DNA from: Stenocarpella maydis
Taxonomy: Eukaryota; Ascomycota; Sordariomycetes; Diaporthales; Diaporthaceae
Assembly: GCA_002270565.1 (NCBI GenBank)
Contig: NQMI01000006.1
Location: 764,244-828,243, forward strand
Direction: 5' to 3'
DNA length: 64,000 bases
In this document: positions 32,301 to 44,416 of the stretch, in pieces
Layout of the letters: the number at the start of each line of letters is the position of its first letter
Numbering within the stretch: the stretch's first letter is position 1
Position numbers and translations under genes: made by a program
Notes under the pieces: generated by a model
Told to the model about the DNA's origin: nothing
Seen by the model: only the letters and a program-made list of their open reading frames with translations
Database searches by the model: none

Positions 32301-35113
32301 CGGAATGTGATTGTGATATCGATTGGATCTTCACTAGGTGTTGAACATTGCCACCGGTCTCCTGCTGCCCAATCTCATGGGCTAATTGGATTGATTGTCT
32401 TCTGGTTTTTCGCGGCACAAGATCCTGCAATCTTACACGCCAGGTCTGGAAATGTGCCAAACCCGAAGGGATGGCATGATAAGCTGTCGTTGTTTGGGAC
32501 ACGAGAAACTCAAAGCTTCTTCCTAAAGTCAAAAGACCTTGCTGCGAGCGGTGTCACGTGATAGAAGATTTGCGCTCGCCCGTCCGGTAAGTTCAATCAC
32601 AAGTGAACTCGCTCTTCTGGCGAGTGTCTTTGGCCATGGATTTAGGCACGCGGCAGGTTGACGAAAGGACGGGACACCACCAGTGCCCTACCATCACCCA
32701 GCCGAAGAGACGACCATGCTTTTCCTGCTACAAAGATCGGCTGATGAGGGACAACTGGGCTGGTCTGCCGTGAAGGACGCGGAACAGGTGGCGTGTCGGA
32801 TTGACGATGCTGCTACCTCGCCAAGAGACGACAGCACAGCCTGCGTGATAACAGACAGCTGGAGCTTGTTTCCCGCAGGCTCCTATAGAGCCTGCGTGCA
32901 TTGTAGATGCCCACAAGGATCTATTCGTCCAACACTTGGATCAGAGCCAGCCACCAGACATATCGGCTGATGGCGAAAGTGGAGCACACGTGGGGGTGCT
33001 GTTGCACGGACAAGGTGACAGCGGGCTGATGTGTCTTTTTTTCATATCGAGGTACAGGCAACGGGCGTCTGGTATCCTTGGTCTGCTTGACTATCGTGTA
33101 TAGATCGTCTCCACGAGACGCAAAACAATTATTAGCTCTAGCGGGCCATGCGAGAGATTATGATCTCCAAGCCGCAGACACTGCTGCGGCGAACAAGCAC
33201 GGCGGTTGGAAGTCCCCCTCCATTGTTGGTTCTGTATTGTGTTTGAAAGCGGCATGCCCTAGTGATGCTCTCGGGAGGGTGCAATACATTTAGAACGAGG
33301 TCTAGGCCGGAAGCAAGGTTTATAATGTTTGCAGGTCAGTGACAGTGATGGTCCTGGTCAGCCATCGAGAGCCGCGTCAGAATGAAACTGGAGTTCGGAA
33401 AACACTGCAGGGAAGCGTGGTAGACAGGCTGATTGTCGCGGTTCGTTGTACCTAAAGGTTTCCGAGAGACCCATCGTCTTTCAATACACGGAGAAATGAG
33501 GCACAGCGTCCGCCCTACTTGGCGATGTTGCCAAGCTAGAAAAGCGTAGGTAACCCAGAGAATCTTACTGCTGGAAGATTGTACACGCACTCGAGAGGAA
33601 GTTCCAAGCAAAGTGGAGGGGGGTCGGCAAAGGTTCTTGCGAATGCTGGTCTGAGGTGTGTGGTTGGTGGATGGCGACGTCTCACCGAGACTCGTGGGTG
33701 CATGAACTTTGGCTGCGTTCTAGAACAGTTGATTTGCCGACAACATAAGGAGCGGTGTAGGGGGAGGAAACTTCTCTGCTGTTCTATATCCTGAAGCACC
33801 GTGCCTCACCAGAAGCGATGTTGTGGCACTTGCATTGCCGCCATGGGAGTCGCAGCCGAGATCCTGCAGGATGCCGAAGAGGCTTGCGTTGGAGCAATCG
33901 TCTCATTGGATTCGCTCGCCATAGCTCCGTGCTGCTCAGGCCGAAGCTGATTGCGTGTGGCGACAACTCTGGACGGTTCGCCATTGGTATCACCTCGCCC
34001 ACATGTCGATAGCTTGTCTCGCGGCACCTTCCCATGAAAGCTATGACCAGAACGTCAGAGCCTAGACTCAAGTGCGCTGCGGTCTCTTAGATTAAAACCA
34101 CGGGTCCTCATCGAGTCTGCCTGCTTTGGCCCAGCCAGGTTCTTGGCCCTGTCTTCATTCCGCCAATCCAGCGAGAAACTGAAAACAGCTGTTCCGTTTC
34201 ACCCCCCATGGAGAAAGTTAGGTGACACCCAGGCCAAGATAGTCACAAGCACGTTGCCTGCTAATCGATTATACGCGAGGTCAAGAACGCCGCCGCCGTC
34301 CATCCACACACCGGAAATGCTGGGACTCCAAGCCCGCACGGTTGCCTGCTGTCGACGTGCCTTCGGAGGGATTGCCTGCATCTAGATCCCGGGAGGTGTC
34401 AGACAGTCAATCCCGAGAGCCTGATGGGGGGATTTCGTGGCCAAGAAATGATGGCCGCATGGCACGCCAGACGCAACGCACTGACAAACTAGCGATGCCG
34501 AATCCCCAAATGACATCGAGTGGACGATGGCTGCTCGTTGACTTCGGGATTTGGATCAGCAGTGCTTTGCTGAAGGGGATTTGCGCAACAGGCTTTGCGT
34601 GAGATCTGACGGTTACAGGGAATCTGGATTGCAATGCGTCGGGGAGACAAAAAGGCGATGGCAGCCGCTACAGAGTATTGTTCGTACTCGGAAGAACTTG
34701 ATGGCACCCAGTCCCGGAAAAAAAAAATCCCTTTTTTTTTTCTTTTTTCACGGCTCAGATTGTACAGGAAAGCAGCATTCCAGCGATCAATGTATGTATT
34801 TGCTAAGGGTATCTATCTCGACGTCAGCCAGTTCCCTCGCCATATTTTGCTTTAGAAGAGGAGCGCCAGTGGGATGGGGAGGTCAGTTAGTAGGTTTGAT
34901 AACATACGAGCAAATCACTCTTCAAATACTATAATAGCCAATGAACACTGAGCATCATAGCAGAGATCAATAGCGAAAAGAAATGCTAGAAAAAGCCATT
35001 ACTCACCATTTCGCAGGCTGCCAGACGGAGCCGGGTTCCAGATGCCGGAAAAGCGAGCGTATCACGGCTGGGGTGCATCCAGGGAACCCGTAGCTCCTTG
35101 TTGTCAAAACTCT
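29392..35113. other. gene-poor stretch of about 5.7 kb
   Basis: The first part is the CDH 3' region. The rest has moderate GC with many short overlapping frames on both strands and no membrane span, domain or splice pattern I could join. An A-run/T-run pair lies at about 34719-34750. Non-coding RNA genes cannot be excluded. Confidence 0.45.
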
Positions 35114-35888
35114 TTAGTCTGTCTTCCAGCCCGCCAGGGCCCCTACCTGGCCCAAGCCATTCCGCACACCATCTACCAGAGCCTTGGCCATACCCTGTGC
35201 CCTCCTCTTGCTCCCGTCGCCACTCGATGCTGCGGCTGGGTTTTCGTAAGGTAGGACATTGTCGCTGGCGCTGAGGCTGACGAAGAGCGCAAAGGGGACG
35301 AGCCACACACAGATTCCAAAGTAGGAAGCGATCTCGCTGAAGGTGGGCATGTCGTCAGGTGTTTCGTAGTAATTTTGGTAAGCGCTCTTCTGTTTGGCGG
35401 AGAAGTGCTTGTACCAGACAAAGTGGTTGATGAGGACGAGAACTGCCAGGTTATCAGGATCAGCCAACAGACTGCAGCAGAAAATGGGAGCAGGGCCAGC
35501 ACCTACTGCAGGACGTAATAAATAAGGGATCCGTCAGGGTGACGAAGGGGAACCTCCGCATGTTACCCAGGTAGACAACATGAGAGATGATCCCAAATAG
35601 GGTGAGCCAGAAGGGGAACCTGTCCACGAGGCACAGCAGCAATTGAAGCGCGATGATGGCGTAGATCAGCTGGGTCAAGAGCCGCTTTGATATGACGGTG
35701 TGCTCCTCGACCAGCTCGGAAAGGTAGTATAGACCCGACGCTGCAGGGGGGCCGGTCCAAGGTTAGCATGACAGAGCTCCAGAGCAGTGTTGGTATTCCG
35801 GGGAAAGGATGAACTTGCCGATGGCCAGCGTCAGGAAGCAGAAGCCCACGATGGAGCCGAGGATGCCGACTAGAGGTAGAATCCACAT
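35114..35888 (-). CDS. svp26: Svp26/Tex261 family ER membrane adaptor, three exons
   Basis: Minus-strand exons are 35888-35819, 35740-35507 and 35442-35114, giving 210 residues. The first intron has a GC donor (GCAAGT) and AG acceptor; the second is GT-AG (64 nt). Four hydrophobic spans are seen. Family marks are MWILPLVGILGSIVGFCFL at the start, SGLYYLSELVEEHT after span 1, VVYLGNMRRFPFVTLTDPLF between spans, and MPTFSEIASYFGICVWLVPFALFVSLSASDN towards the end (positions 35243-35350). In yeast, Svp26 loads glycosyltransferases such as Ktr3 and Mnn2/5 into COPII vesicles from the ER. The C-terminal tail after span 4 is hydrophilic and variable, as in other fungi. It is divergent with bud23. 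Confidence 0.92.
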
Positions 35889-36288
35889 CTTGGAGGTCTG
35901 GCGGAAACAATCATTGACCGTGGATGGGATTTGTCTGTTTGTTTGCAAGAGGTCGAGTGACTCTGGCCACCCGCCCTCATTACCACCGTGTTCTCAATCT
36001 CCAGGGCTGGCAAATGGCGTCGAGCTCAACTGCTCCCTTACCTGCCGAGAAGAGGTGGCCCGAGCTTCGATGACGACGGATCCTGGGGTAGGATAACAGT
36101 TTATCGATAAGCGATAACGGAACAACCCACTGAAATTTCAACGACAGCGACAACGGCCCACGAGGACGATCACCATATTTAGAGCCCCTCGAAGCATTGG
36201 ACCTGGCAGCATTCTCCTATGGGACGTACAAGTTCTCAGCCACACTCTTTATCCCACATAAGCCTCCTGTCCACCACCATCTGCCACC
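35889..36288. promoter_or_regulatory. divergent promoter between svp26 and bud23
   Basis: A 400 nt gap between two housekeeping starts. No TATA box stands out. A short self-complementary element (tttatcgataagcgataac) lies at about 36100-36120. Confidence 0.4.
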
Positions 36289-37183
36289 ATGTCGCGGCCC
36301 GAGGATACCCTGTGAGCCTGCATATGCCCATCCTCCTCTGACTAGATAGGATGTTACTGACGCTAGTCTTCTCTGCAGCGCGGCCGATGTTCACTACAAT
36401 GACACCGAGGCCCGCAAGTACACCACAAGCAGCCGTATCCAGAACATCCAAGCCTCCATGACCCGCCGCGCCTTGGAGCTCCTCAACCTCGAAGAGCCGT
36501 CCTTCATCCTCGACGTCGGCTGCGGCAGCGGCCTTTCTGGCGAGATCCTGTCCGCGGAGCCCGAGGAGCAAGGCGGCCCACACATCTGGGTGGGCATGGA
36601 CGTCTCGCCGTCGATGCTAGACGTGGCGCTCCAGCGGGACGTCGAGGGCGACCTGCTGCTCGCCGACATAGGGCAGGGCGTCCCCTTCCGCGCGGGCACC
36701 TTCGACGCCGCCATCAGCATCAGCGCCATCCAGTGGCTCTGCAACGCCGAGAGCAGCGAGACAAGCCCCGAGGGCAGGCTGTCGAGGTTCTTCAACGGGC
36801 TCTACGCCAGCCTCAAGAGGGGCGGCAAGGCCGTGTGCCAGTTCTACCCCAAGAACGACAAGCAGAAGCACATGATCACCCAGGCCGCCGTCAAGGCGGG
36901 GTTTGGAGCAGGTATCCTCGAGGACGACCCGGACACCAAGAACGTCAAGCTGTACCTTGTGCTCACCGTCGGCGGCACCAGCGGCGACATCACCGGGGTT
37001 GTCAAGGGCATGGATGGCGTCGAAGTCCAGGACTCGAGGAGGCAGGCTAAGAGCGGCAAGGGTGACATCAAGAAGGGCAGCAAGGCTTGGATCGTCAAGA
37101 AGAAGGAGCAGATGGAGCGCAAGGGCAAGATTGTCAAGGCCACTTCGAAGTACACTGGAAGGAAACGGCGGGCGCATTTCTGA
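36289..37183 (+). CDS. bud23: 18S rRNA (guanine-N7) methyltransferase Bud23
   Basis: Exon 1 is 36289-36311 and exon 2 is 36379-37183, with a 67 nt intron just after codon 7, giving 275 residues. The N-terminus MSRPEDTLAADVHYND is followed by a class I methyltransferase domain with the SAM loop DVGCGSGLSG (53-62), WVGMDVS (motif II) and IQWLCNAE (catalytic region). The C-terminal WBSCR22 domain carries KGSKAWIVKKKEQMERKGK and the basic end KYTGRKRRAHF, which is typical of this family and serves for nuclear import. The enzyme methylates G1575 (yeast numbering) of 18S rRNA with Trm112 as partner, in small-subunit maturation. Family, length and intron position agree well. Confidence 0.95.
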
Positions 37184-38516
37184 GTATTCCCTGCGATCCC
37201 AATCTTGCTTCACGACATCACGGCTATTTGTTGCTTCTGCATGGTATGGCGTTCAGACGGTCCGGCTGCTAAGTTAGCTTTTGTCTTAAACTTACCTTAA
37301 TGTCAAAGATACCCTCAGTCATCCTTTTGATTTCGAGCAGACTCCCCATGAACAGCATATTGCCGGGCACAACATAAGTGCCCTGCTGGAGGCACACCCA
37401 TATCGCATTTCGCAACAGCCCACGCCGGAACAGCTAGTCTGAATGTTTAAGAAGCTTGGCCTCGTCCATATGGACTTGCAGCTAGGCTGCCCAGCAGAAT
37501 GCTAGCACACGCAACACGTAGTCATGCAGACACTCGAATGATAACTCTATCGATGAGTCACCGCCTATCTTCATACTGCGTGTTGCACCATGTTGTTCTG
37601 GGGTACGGGGAAATCATTCATTTAGCTAGGCCCGGCTATAAAAAGGGGGGCCCTATGCGCTGCTATTTAGAATTTCAGCTCTAAACCAGTCCACTCCTTT
37701 CTCTACATTATTTTCTGTCTGGTTAGAAATAACCCTTAGCTCCCTCTATAGTATTCTGTTCCCCTCGTTATTTCCTCTTAACATGTAGGAAGCTTCTCTC
37801 TCGAGGGCTCTGGCAGAACAGGCTTTTATCTACGTATAGTGGCCTGTTTTCAATATGCCCTCAACTCGTGTTTTTTACTTAAAGACTCGGAACAAAGTGA
37901 CGGCTGTTTCACTGTAGTACCTAGGTAGTCTCTGATACAATTCATTTTCATTGTTGCAGATCTACCATCGCTCAAGTCCTCTTTGTAAATCTCGGTGTCA
38001 AGTAAGTAATTTTTGTCTTTGTACAAGATCCCTACAACGCAGTGAAGTGTCAGGGCATTATTGTCAGAAGACTCTGTGCCTGGAATCGAGGCGCTGATCC
38101 AGATGGGTTGTATCTCTCAGGCGGCTGGCCCATGAATATTCCTCAGTATTCTGTATTGTTCTTTTCTCGATAGCGGCAACAGTCTTAGCCTGTATGGCCT
38201 GCAGCAGAACTATGATGGGTGAATTACCTATCTACCGAAGACCAGAGCCCCAATATAAAAACGTTTGGGCCCAGCCTTCACTCACAATACTTGGTTTGTA
38301 TCTGCCCAATTCCTTCACTTGCAGTGGTAACAAGTTGCGGTGATAAACAGCGATAAAGAAAATCACAACACTAGCCTCGTGCTGGTTGTTTGCAGTGACG
38401 TTCCTCGATCTCTTCTGCTTGACTTCGTGCTCCAAGCAATCCATCCGTCTTTTATGAATTGAAGCAGCCCCCTCTTTCCCTCTTACACTCCATCACGACA
38501 ATCAAATATCATTGAA
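37184..38516. other. intergenic, AT-rich, no gene seen
   Basis: No coding frame is supported. It holds the bud23 3' region and the promoter of the next gene. Confidence 0.45.
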
Positions 38517-40368
38517 ATGCCAGACCAAGATCACAACAAGGGATCCGAGCATAGCGAGTGGTGGCGGGACTTCGACACCGTTACACATCGAGCTCTCCTA
38601 AGGCAGGTGATGGCACAGGGCAAAAACGATGGTGACAGCAACGGCGACAACGACGACGCCGCGATTGCCCAGGGGAATTTTGAGGATGAGTGCAACGACA
38701 ACGTGATGGCCCTTGAGGGACATGAGGATGATGAGAGTGACGAAGTGATTGCCCAGGCTGAAGAGGACGCCATGGCCCGAGCAATGGCCAACAGCATGAT
38801 GGTGAGTTCCCTCCACCAGAGTCTGTCACTCAACTTCCCATCCACCGCAATGATCACAATATCCATATTACCAATTCCTTGATGCTGGTAGTAACACCTG
38901 ATAGACCTACGAGCAGCAGTACAGCAGCTCTAACCGTCCGACTCCGGCTGAGCCTCCAATCACCCTCCCAATGGTGTACAACAACGTCGTGCAGCCTTCC
39001 GACTCCTGTGGCGGCCAATCTGCCCTGACTGAAGCCTCACGGTACCCACGCTTCACTGCAGAGGCGGTCGCGGAGCACGAACAATGGCGGGAGGAGAACC
39101 TTTACGGGCCTCCAACCCCTCCCAGAACGTCAAGTGCTGCTGCTCCTTCGGCGGTATTAATCCCCCTGATCACTATCACTCCCACTGCTATAAAAGCACG
39201 GGGTATTTGAACACTCAATCCTGACTGATCTTTGTCTTCCATTAGATCCCCGGTGCGGACCCTGGTACTCCTGGGCCCTCTTTTATGGAGAAAGCCCTTG
39301 TCCACAAGATGGCGGCAAATCTTAGGGATGTGGAGTGTCCTCCTGAGGACCCGTACAACGCCTTTCGCATCCACACAGAGACTCTCCGGGCCACATCAAG
39401 GATCAAATTGACAACCCACAAGCCCAGCCACCGCTCTAAATGCCTCACAGCAGACACTGCCCGCGCAGTAAGTGCTCGAGACACTCGGTCCCCCCTCCCC
39501 CCCAAAGGGGCCTGACACCGCTGACTCCTCCCAGGTCGACCAGGTTGCCTCAGAGACGATGGATGATAATGTTGGCGAGATTGCAGCTGCAAACTCAGGC
39601 AGCTCTGGACATGGCCCTGGTACCTGTGGTCCCCTTGCCCATCCCTCTGCTTCCTCTGCTGTAGCTCAAGGCGCTGCATCTCTTCCCGGCGCCGAGGCTT
39701 ACGTCGACAATTTGATTGGTGAAGTTGACCAGTCTCGCTTCACCAATACGTCTGGCCCTGCCAACGAGGATGGCAACATGCCTGTAACTTCCCGTCAGCA
39801 CTTCGAGGAGCAGGTCGCCCAGGGCCATTCAGCTCGCCTGGCCTTACTCCACTCGTGGCTGGCCAACCAGCTCTCCCAGCTGCCGACCCGAATAGCTGCT
39901 TCCACAAATGCTCGGCGCTCCCAGCACAACAACAATGCTGGTGCCCCTACCAACCGCTCCTTTTGCCAGGGACCTCACCGATACCTTGGCATGGAGGCCC
40001 TCGAGGCCCTCGTGGCCGATGACTCCCTGAACGACCCCAACGAGCCCGCCACCACTGTTGGACGGGATGCCAATGAGATGCTCGCCCAGCGCCACGCTAC
40101 TCGCCTCGCCGTCCTCGAGACCGAGCTGTCTCAGTATCGTACCATCGTGGCTAATGACCGCACCCGCGTGGCTGCTCGGGGTGCTCGTCGCAACAACTTT
40201 GGTAGTTGTCCCCCTGCCAACCCTTCCTCTGCACAGGGGTCTGGCGGAAGCCCTGGTGCGGAGGTGCTGGAGTCGTTCCTCGGCAACCTTTTCATGGACG
40301 AGGCCCCCGACAGTCCTCGCTCTGGCCACGAGGAGAAGCAGTCTCGGGGCCAGAGAAAGAGGGATTAG
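38517..40368 (+). CDS. unknown protein with UIM-like motif and internal repeats, four exons
   Basis: Exons are 38517-38801, 38905-39153, 39246-39467 and 39535-40368, giving 529 residues. All joins have GT-AG ends and keep frame. The N-terminal 95 residues are highly acidic and end with EEDAMARAMANSM (82-94), which fits the ubiquitin-interacting motif pattern (three acidic residues, hydrophobic, Ala, hydrophobic, Ser). The C-terminal exon contains repeated units. Unit A (Q-G, then G-x-E-A/V-x-x-x-L/F) occurs at about 296-320, 396-420 and 485-510. Unit B (LAxxHAxRLAxL...) occurs at about 344-372 and 434-463. There is no span, signal peptide or known fold, and the protein is probably intrinsically disordered. 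The neighbour at 41482 is also of unknown family and in the same direction. Confidence 0.68.
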
Positions 40369-41481
40369 TGAGGCGACTTGGGATTTGATGGACACAGAAA
40401 GCCAAGGTAGTTGAGGTGGATGGTCGGGTCAGCGTCTTTATTGGTGGGGGTTTTGATCTTTCAGCATGGCGTTAGGTGTTTGTGGAGCCCTGGACATGCT
40501 TTTGGCATGTCCTGCCTGGGTGCTGATTGCCGTGGGTTCTCTCTTTAGGGCAGAAGACGAGAGGTTCATGTTTCTTCTGATAAGTTTCTCAATGCTGCAT
40601 CATTTTCGGAAGCGGCTAGTACTTGAGCATGGCAATAGAAGGAACCTGTTCGATGTACAACTGCAGTACTGCGAGTTGGTTTGGATCCGAGTTATTTTAT
40701 GATGTGTCTCTGCATTCCTTATGCTTTGTTTTATGGCTACTATCATACATGTGATACTTGGCACCTGATGTAGACAACAGGCAGTATCTGGATAGAAAGG
40801 TCAGGTTGGCACCTAAGAAATCATTGGAGCATTCCGAAGTCATGCGAAAATCTTTGAAAATGCCAGTCGGCTATGCCTTACTGCTACTGTCAACATGAAT
40901 CGCTCCACGAATACACATACGCAGGCATGGAGACACAAGACTGGTCCATAGGAGGAGGCTTTTCTGTTGCAGCAGGCGCGAGTTCTTGGGTAAACAGTGT
41001 GTTCGCATTAACTATGCAGACGTCCCAATCACTGCCAGGTACATTGGAGGTTTACTTGTCTTCTTTACCTTTGCAGGCAGTAGTGTAATGCCAAGTGGCC
41101 CTTTCATGGGCTCACCCTTCCCCTATTGAATCGTCTGTTTGCCTTTGCACCTGCTTCTGCTCCCACTCGAGCCAGGCCGGACCACTTTAACTGCTGGCAC
41201 CTGCTCTGCATTTTCTGGGTGCATCGCCCTTTCCCTCCCCAGCAGCCAGACAATAACACTGCACTTTGTTTTCAGCCCACTCTCTGCCTCGCTCTCTTCA
41301 CCTAACTAACTCAAGACCTTGGTCAGCTTTGGTCGCCTTCATGTCGCCTTCATTTGGTTGCCTGCTCTTCCATTGCCAAGCAGCCTATACGCCGTACGCG
41401 ATCTAACTATGCGACAAACCTGACCACCACGCCGCCAACGCTTTCGTGACTTGCCGTCGACAGCATCGACCGTCAACCACC
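40369..41481. other. intergenic, no gene seen
   Basis: The 3' region of the preceding gene and a pyrimidine-rich promoter/leader (about 41100-41480) of the following one. Confidence 0.45.
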
Positions 41482-43546
41482 ATGGGCCAAGCTGCCGGCC
41501 CAAAAGATGGTGGCACTGGACAGTTCGTCCCCAGGCCCTCAGCCGTTGCTAGCACAAGCAAGACCCCAGCCCAGCCAGAGATTCCAGCCTGGTTGTTTGC
41601 CAGGAACAACTCCGCGCACACGCCTGTCTTTGGACAGCCGTCAGCTCGAAAGAGGTACGTAGATGTGGCAACAATTTCCTCCAGGAATTCGCTGACAATT
41701 AACCTCAGCACCGGTCCCAAGCCATCCAGCAAACCCGTATCCAAATCCAAAACGGGCACTACTAAGTCTCCTTTTGCGCAGCTTCCAGCTCAGAAGGCCT
41801 CGCAGCCTCGGCCGCCTCCGTCGACCTCGAAGCCTTGCCCATCTGCGGATCTGGGCGCTCTCAACGATGACCAGGCTCTTGCACTGCTGTTAAAGAACAA
41901 GACGGTAGCAGGCCTGTTGCAAACTTCATTCAACACGCGCGTCGAGGAGCATCAGCAGAAGCTGTGTCAAGCCTACGATCAACGCTTGCTTGAGCTCGAA
42001 CACTACACCCGAGGCTGGCGAGATACCACAAAGGAACTCTGGGCAGCCCTTGACGAGGGGGAATTCGAGCTCAACAACGACCAGCGAGAGACTCTTCTCT
42101 GGAAAGGTCCACAGGAAGCAGGACGAGGGTTCAACCCACACTCGCAACCCCAGGAGGACGTCGAAAAGGAGTTTGATTCGGACGGAAGAGTGGCTTGTAT
42201 CAGCATCAAAGTCCGGCCTCCCTCTCAGCCCAGGTCACTGCCATGCGTTGGTGTCAAAGCCCGAATACCAGTTCAGCACGGGTCACATTTTAACAGACAG
42301 GAATGGATCCGCAGCAATGACCGTGCTGTTATGGGCTTCAAGACCCTTGGGCACAGACTTCGGAAAGCAACGGGACTCGAGCAAACTCCACGCATGTTGT
42401 TCAGATCCATGGGTAAATCCGGCAAAATTAATTATCGACCCATTACGAACGTCAACAACACAATACAACATTTCACCAGCAACGATGTGGTCATAGAGTT
42501 AACCCATTCAAACATCATGCTGATGGGGAAAGCATTCTGCTACCTCAAGGAAACACATGATCAGTTCCTCACACAAGGCGCCGGCTCTGGCACGGATCTT
42601 ACTCACGCAGAGCTTGGCTCTCTGTATGGTCGTTTCTCCGGGGAACCCACAGAGAGGCATGTAGATGTGTTGCCCTTGTATCGTGGTAGGACACAGATCG
42701 TTCCTGACCCATGGGCTGCCGACATCGACGTCTCACCGACTCCAAGGACGTTGTTGATTGCTCGGCCATTTTACGACACTCATGGCAGGATCCTCAGCGC
42801 CAAATTCTTCGATGTCGGGACTGGCACTCACAGGGCCCGTCTAGACAATGGTCAGTATGCCACGAGCCCGGTTTCCACATTTTAATCTCAAGCAGCAAAT
42901 TCTCCCTTAGCCAAACTCACTTTCTGATCATCAAGCAGGGAGAGAAATCATACTTTTTGAAGACAAGGCCGTTTTTACCAGGCTGGCCCACTTGCTCCGC
43001 TGGTGCATCACTCACCGGATCGTGTCCGCTTCTCGCGGCACAAAGCCACCTGTGCACAGCCTCGGCAGGAGTCCGCCTAAAGCTGGGCCACGACATCTCG
43101 CAGGCCAAGAGTCTGTGGCATCCTCGGAGACGTCCTTGTTCCAACGAACGCTTGCCCTTAGTGATGGGCTCAGGGAGCTCAGGGACAGAGTGTTACCAAA
43201 TCATGCTAACCTTCGGACCCGGGATCGGTGGCTGGCAATAGGAGGCGAGCCTGAAGATGTGTGCTCCCTCCCTCCTTCACCATGGGATGCCACACACAGT
43301 GGCAAACAGCTCTCATCGCATGGTGCGGTGCCAGGGGCTGTGCCGGTCGGTCTGGGAGGCCGAAACGATGTCGATACTTCCTCAGAGGGTAGCAAAAATA
43401 GCGATATGATCATGCTCGAAGGACGGCCGACAGGTGTCACATTCACTCGTCATGAGAAGCGCCCCCTGCTTGCGGTTCATCAGGATGACCAAATGGTAAA
43501 GAGGCCAAAGCTTTCGACGCCTGCGGCTCCACCTGGCATGGCTTAG
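41482..43546 (+). CDS. unknown protein, 658 residues, two exons
   Basis: Exon 1 is 41482-42850 and exon 2 is 42939-43546. The intron begins GTCAGT and ends CAG and keeps frame, joining a C-terminal piece that reads REIILFEDKAVFTRLAHLL in good codon use. The chosen ATG at 41482 has a strong context (caccATGG); an in-frame ATG at 41446 is less likely. The N-terminal 140 residues are rich in Pro, Ser and Lys and look disordered. Residues about 140-210 are helical and may form a coiled coil (LLQTSFNTRVEEHQQKLCQ). Beyond that lies a mixed region, and the C-terminus has a basic KRPK nuclear-signal-like stretch. No named domain was recognised. Splice-site quality at the donor is modest. Confidence 0.6.
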
Positions 43547-43930
43547 CAGCGATGAGTGTAATGCTTAATTTTATGGATGGGGCAGACCAAGGTCTCGGTG
43601 GCTCAGGCTTTGATCTGAATGGAATCACCCAGCAGAACCTTGTGTTTCCTTGGTAGAGTGACGGCAGGGCTCGTCAGGAAGTCAGCGCCCTCCATATGGA
43701 ACCAAGCCAAGCGTTGTTCTGGAGGGACAGCTGTCGCATCGCAACTCACACATGGTATCAGGCCCAGATGGGCTGTTTTCCTAGGCTTCAAGGCCTTTTG
43801 GGGCTGGCTCATCGGATTATACTTTACGACTGTCGCTGGTTTGAGATTAGACCGGTTTAACTCTTTTGTCGCCAGAGAGTGAATAGCTCGAATATAGAAA
43901 TAGACGGCTTCTGGGGGAATCTCAAGCTTG

Positions 43931-44416
43931 CTATCGAAACATAAAAATATCCGCGCGAGGCCTCTCAGCCTCTAATGTTTCTATTTCCATAGTGGTCTTG
44001 AACAGGCTACCTATTAAGCTGTTGGGGTTGTATCTACCCAGATGTCTTACTTTGCCCTTGCCAGTCGAACAGAGCGGCAACAACAGCCAGTTCTTGTCAA
44101 AGTGGTCGAATGCATATTCGTCGAGCCCTGACGGACAAATTTCTAGGCTGTCTTCTAGATCCAGTCCCTTTGTCTTCATCTTGCTTGCATCACCGACGTA
44201 CGGAGACTGGTCGGCCTGGGATTCTGTGGAGACCGAGATCACAAGCCCCATCCTCAGAGGACATCTTCGATCGGGGTTGAGGCCATGTGGACGAGGGCCA
44301 ATAGCAGGATGGTGGAGCCGGACGCTATGAGCCAGGTTGTCCCTGTTTTCAGGGCTCAAGGGGGACAGGCAGTGGCACATATTAATCAGGCCAATGGATG
44401 GAGACGAGCTTCCCAT
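43931..44416 (-). CDS. possible small unknown protein
   Basis: A 161-residue frame. Its C-terminal half (about residues 70-161) is mixed hydrophobic and charged (SGLDEYAFDHFDKNWLLLPL) and could be a folded fragment, while the N-terminal half looks random. No motif or splice partner was found. It could be a relic or chance. Confidence 0.2.
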   Translation of the reverse strand: MGSSSPSIGLINMCHCLSPLSPENRDNLAHSVRLHHPAIGPRPHGLNPDRRCPLRMGLVISVSTESQADQSPYVGDASKMKTKGLDLEDSLEICPSGLDEYAFDHFDKNWLLLPLCSTGKGKVRHLGRYNPNSLIGSLFKTTMEIETLEAERPRADIFMFR

